Shown here: positions 62,234-64,000 of the stretch, in pieces
Position numbering within the stretch: the first letter of the stretch is position 1
How the letters are laid out: every line of letters begins with the position of its first letter
NCBI GenBank assembly: GCA_002694985.1
Contig: NZNS01000006.1
Span: 264,605 to 328,604, forward strand
DNA: 64,000 nucleotides
Origin: Parvibaculum sp.
GTDB taxonomy: Bacteria; Pseudomonadota; Alphaproteobacteria; Parvibaculales; Parvibaculaceae
Direction: 5' to 3'
Position numbers and translations under genes: made by a program
Notes under the pieces: model-generated
What the model was told of the DNA's origin: nothing
The model's database searches: none
What the model saw: the letters and a program-made list of their open reading frames with translations, nothing else

Positions 62234-62259
62234 AAGGCCGGGGAAGCCCGGCCTTTTTT
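62234..62259 (+). terminator. Intrinsic terminator after arsM
   Basis: GGCCGGG (62236-62242), loop GAAG, CCCGGCC (62247-62253), followed by six T residues. Confidence 0.85.
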
Positions 62260-62328
62260 CATTTGAGGCTCCCTGCGCGGGATTTGGCGTGCGGCGCCAT
62301 CCATCCGTCGCCGAAAGGAGCCAGGCCC

Positions 62329-62589
62329 ATGCCCGCAGCAAAGAAATCCCTCTTCAAGGAAACGCCGACGCAGGTTCGTGCCACCAAGGCCGACAAGACA
62401 ACGGAGATCGCCATGCAGATCGCAGAGAAGGATGCGCGCGACCGCGCCGCCAAGACCGAAAAGCTGCGCGCGCTCCGGCTCGAGCGAGAGGCCGCGGAAG
62501 CGGCCGAGGCGGAAGAGGCAGCGAAAGCAAAGCCCGCCGCAAAAAAGGCCCCCGCAAAGAAGAAAGCGCCGGTGAAGGAACCGGCGTAA
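62329..62589 (+). CDS. Small Lys/Ala-rich basic protein of unknown function
   Basis: 86 residues from the ATG at 62329, which has AAAGGAG upstream; the frame is open to 62149 but that part reads as non-coding. The N-terminal half (MPAAKKSLFKETPTQVRATK and then AIQ-like helix EIAMQIAEKDARDRAAKTEKLRALRLERE) should form an amphipathic helix. The C-terminal 25 residues repeat AAKKAPAKKKAP-type units, like the tails of histone H1 or bacterial HU-type proteins, so nucleic-acid binding is plausible. I do not recognise a named family. It sits alone between the arsM terminator and convergent panD. Confidence 0.6.
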   Translation: MPAAKKSLFKETPTQVRATKADKTTEIAMQIAEKDARDRAAKTEKLRALRLEREAAEAAEAEEAAKAKPAAKKAPAKKKAPVKEPA

Positions 62590-62635
62590 ACCCTCCTCGC
62601 CGACCAGCACCTGACCTGTTCCGGAACGCCGCCCC

Positions 62636-62998
62636 TCAGACGGGATCAAGCTCGAGGATACGGTTGTTCTCGCCGATCTGAAGCACGGTCGGTTCCCAGC
62701 GGCGCGCTTCCTCTTCAGACATTTGCGCATAGGCAACGACGATAACGAGATCGCCGACATTCGCCTTGTGCGCTGCTGCGCCATTGATACCGATCATGCC
62801 GGAGCCTGCCGGTGCCTCGATCGCGTAAGTGGTGAGACGCTCACCATTGGTGATGTTGAGCACATCCACCTGCTCGTTCGGCAGGATGCCACTCGCAACG
62901 AGAAGATCCCGGTCGATAGAGATCGAACCGACATAATCGAGATCGCATTGCGTAACCGTGGCGCGATGCAGCTTTGCCTTGAGCATGGTGATGTTCAT
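62636..62998 (-). CDS. panD: Aspartate 1-decarboxylase
   Basis: 120 residues. The family start [21 protein letters not shown] is near residue 5-25, and the self-cleavage site Gly-Ser (YVGS) generates the pyruvoyl cofactor. [50 protein letters not shown] and the C-terminal portion match the full-length family. PanD makes beta-alanine for pantothenate and CoA. It begins 48 bases after the rpoD stop on the same strand and may be cotranscribed with it. Confidence 0.96.
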   Translation of the reverse strand: MNITMLKAKLHRATVTQCDLDYVGSISIDRDLLVASGILPNEQVDVLNITNGERLTTYAIEAPAGSGMIGINGAAAHKANVGDLVIVVAYAQMSEEEARRWEPTVLQIGENNRILELDPV

Positions 62999-63046
62999 TG
63001 GCCATTTCCCCGAAATACAGGAACAAAATCGCAGAAATACTCGCGA

Positions 63047-64000
<954 letters not shown>

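Overview
The window is a 64 kb piece of a high-GC alphaproteobacterial chromosome. Supporting signs are a complete division and cell-wall (dcw) cluster from mraZ to ftsZ followed by lpxC, an FtsZ with a long C-terminal linker, a CtrA-type TTAA-N7-TTAA site upstream of the cluster, a methionine synthase split into two polypeptides in an operon led by an ArsR-methyltransferase fusion, and alphaproteobacterial-style RpoD. The gene content and order remind me of Parvibaculum, but that is a guess made without a database search. Nearly all of the window is ordinary core chromosome. I see no phage, insertion sequence or CRISPR array.

Layout. 1-1.2 kb: 3' end of a TetR regulator and a membrane-fusion lipoprotein with no transporter genes after it. 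1.5-4.7 kb (- strand): FAD-linked D-lactate/glycolate-type dehydrogenase and a ClC channel with CBS domains. 4.9-10.1 kb (+): UvrD/PcrA helicase, PrmA, Xaa-Pro aminopeptidase. 10.1-36.5 kb (-): read in the direction of transcription, mraZ-rsmH-ftsL-ftsI-murE-murF-mraY-murD-ftsW-murG-murC-murB-ddl-ftsQ-ftsA-ftsZ, then lpxC, bamD, recN, ligA and a GNAT-like gene. Many neighbours overlap by ATGA, so most of this is one translationally coupled operon. Intrinsic terminators follow ftsZ and lpxC. 36.5-37.7 kb: control region with MraZ-type repeats and a CtrA box, then the RNase P RNA gene. 37.8-40.5 kb (-): cytosolic amidase, EamA transporter, DjlA-like TerB/DnaJ protein. 40.7-45.3 kb (+): 5-oxoprolinase and a quinone oxidoreductase. 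45.3-46.0 kb: a short membrane ORF and two gene remnants. 46.0-51.8 kb (-): the methionine synthesis operon (ArsR-methyltransferase, metF, metH in two parts). 52.1-53.7 kb (+): mlaA and mlaC. 53.9-59.2 kb: PAS protein, hybrid histidine kinase, EttA, DUF389 membrane protein. 59.4 kb: tRNA-Ile2(CAU). 59.7-62.6 kb (+): SIMPL-domain protein, a lower-GC orphan ORF, an ArsM-like methyltransferase, and a Lys/Ala-rich small protein. 62.6-64 kb (-): panD and the 3' part of rpoD, which runs off the window.

The genes form several functional groups: peptidoglycan precursor synthesis and septation (dcw), lipid A and outer-membrane assembly (lpxC, bamD, mlaA, mlaC), genome maintenance (uvrD, recN, ligA), and one-carbon/methionine metabolism. 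The most unusual feature is a dispersed intergenic element of about 45 bp. It has a GGGGATAAACCG block at a fixed distance from a CGTCAT direct repeat with 11-bp period. The block recurs at 1.3-1.5, 36.9-37.2 and 39.5-39.7 kb, and the direct repeat looks like a PHO box.
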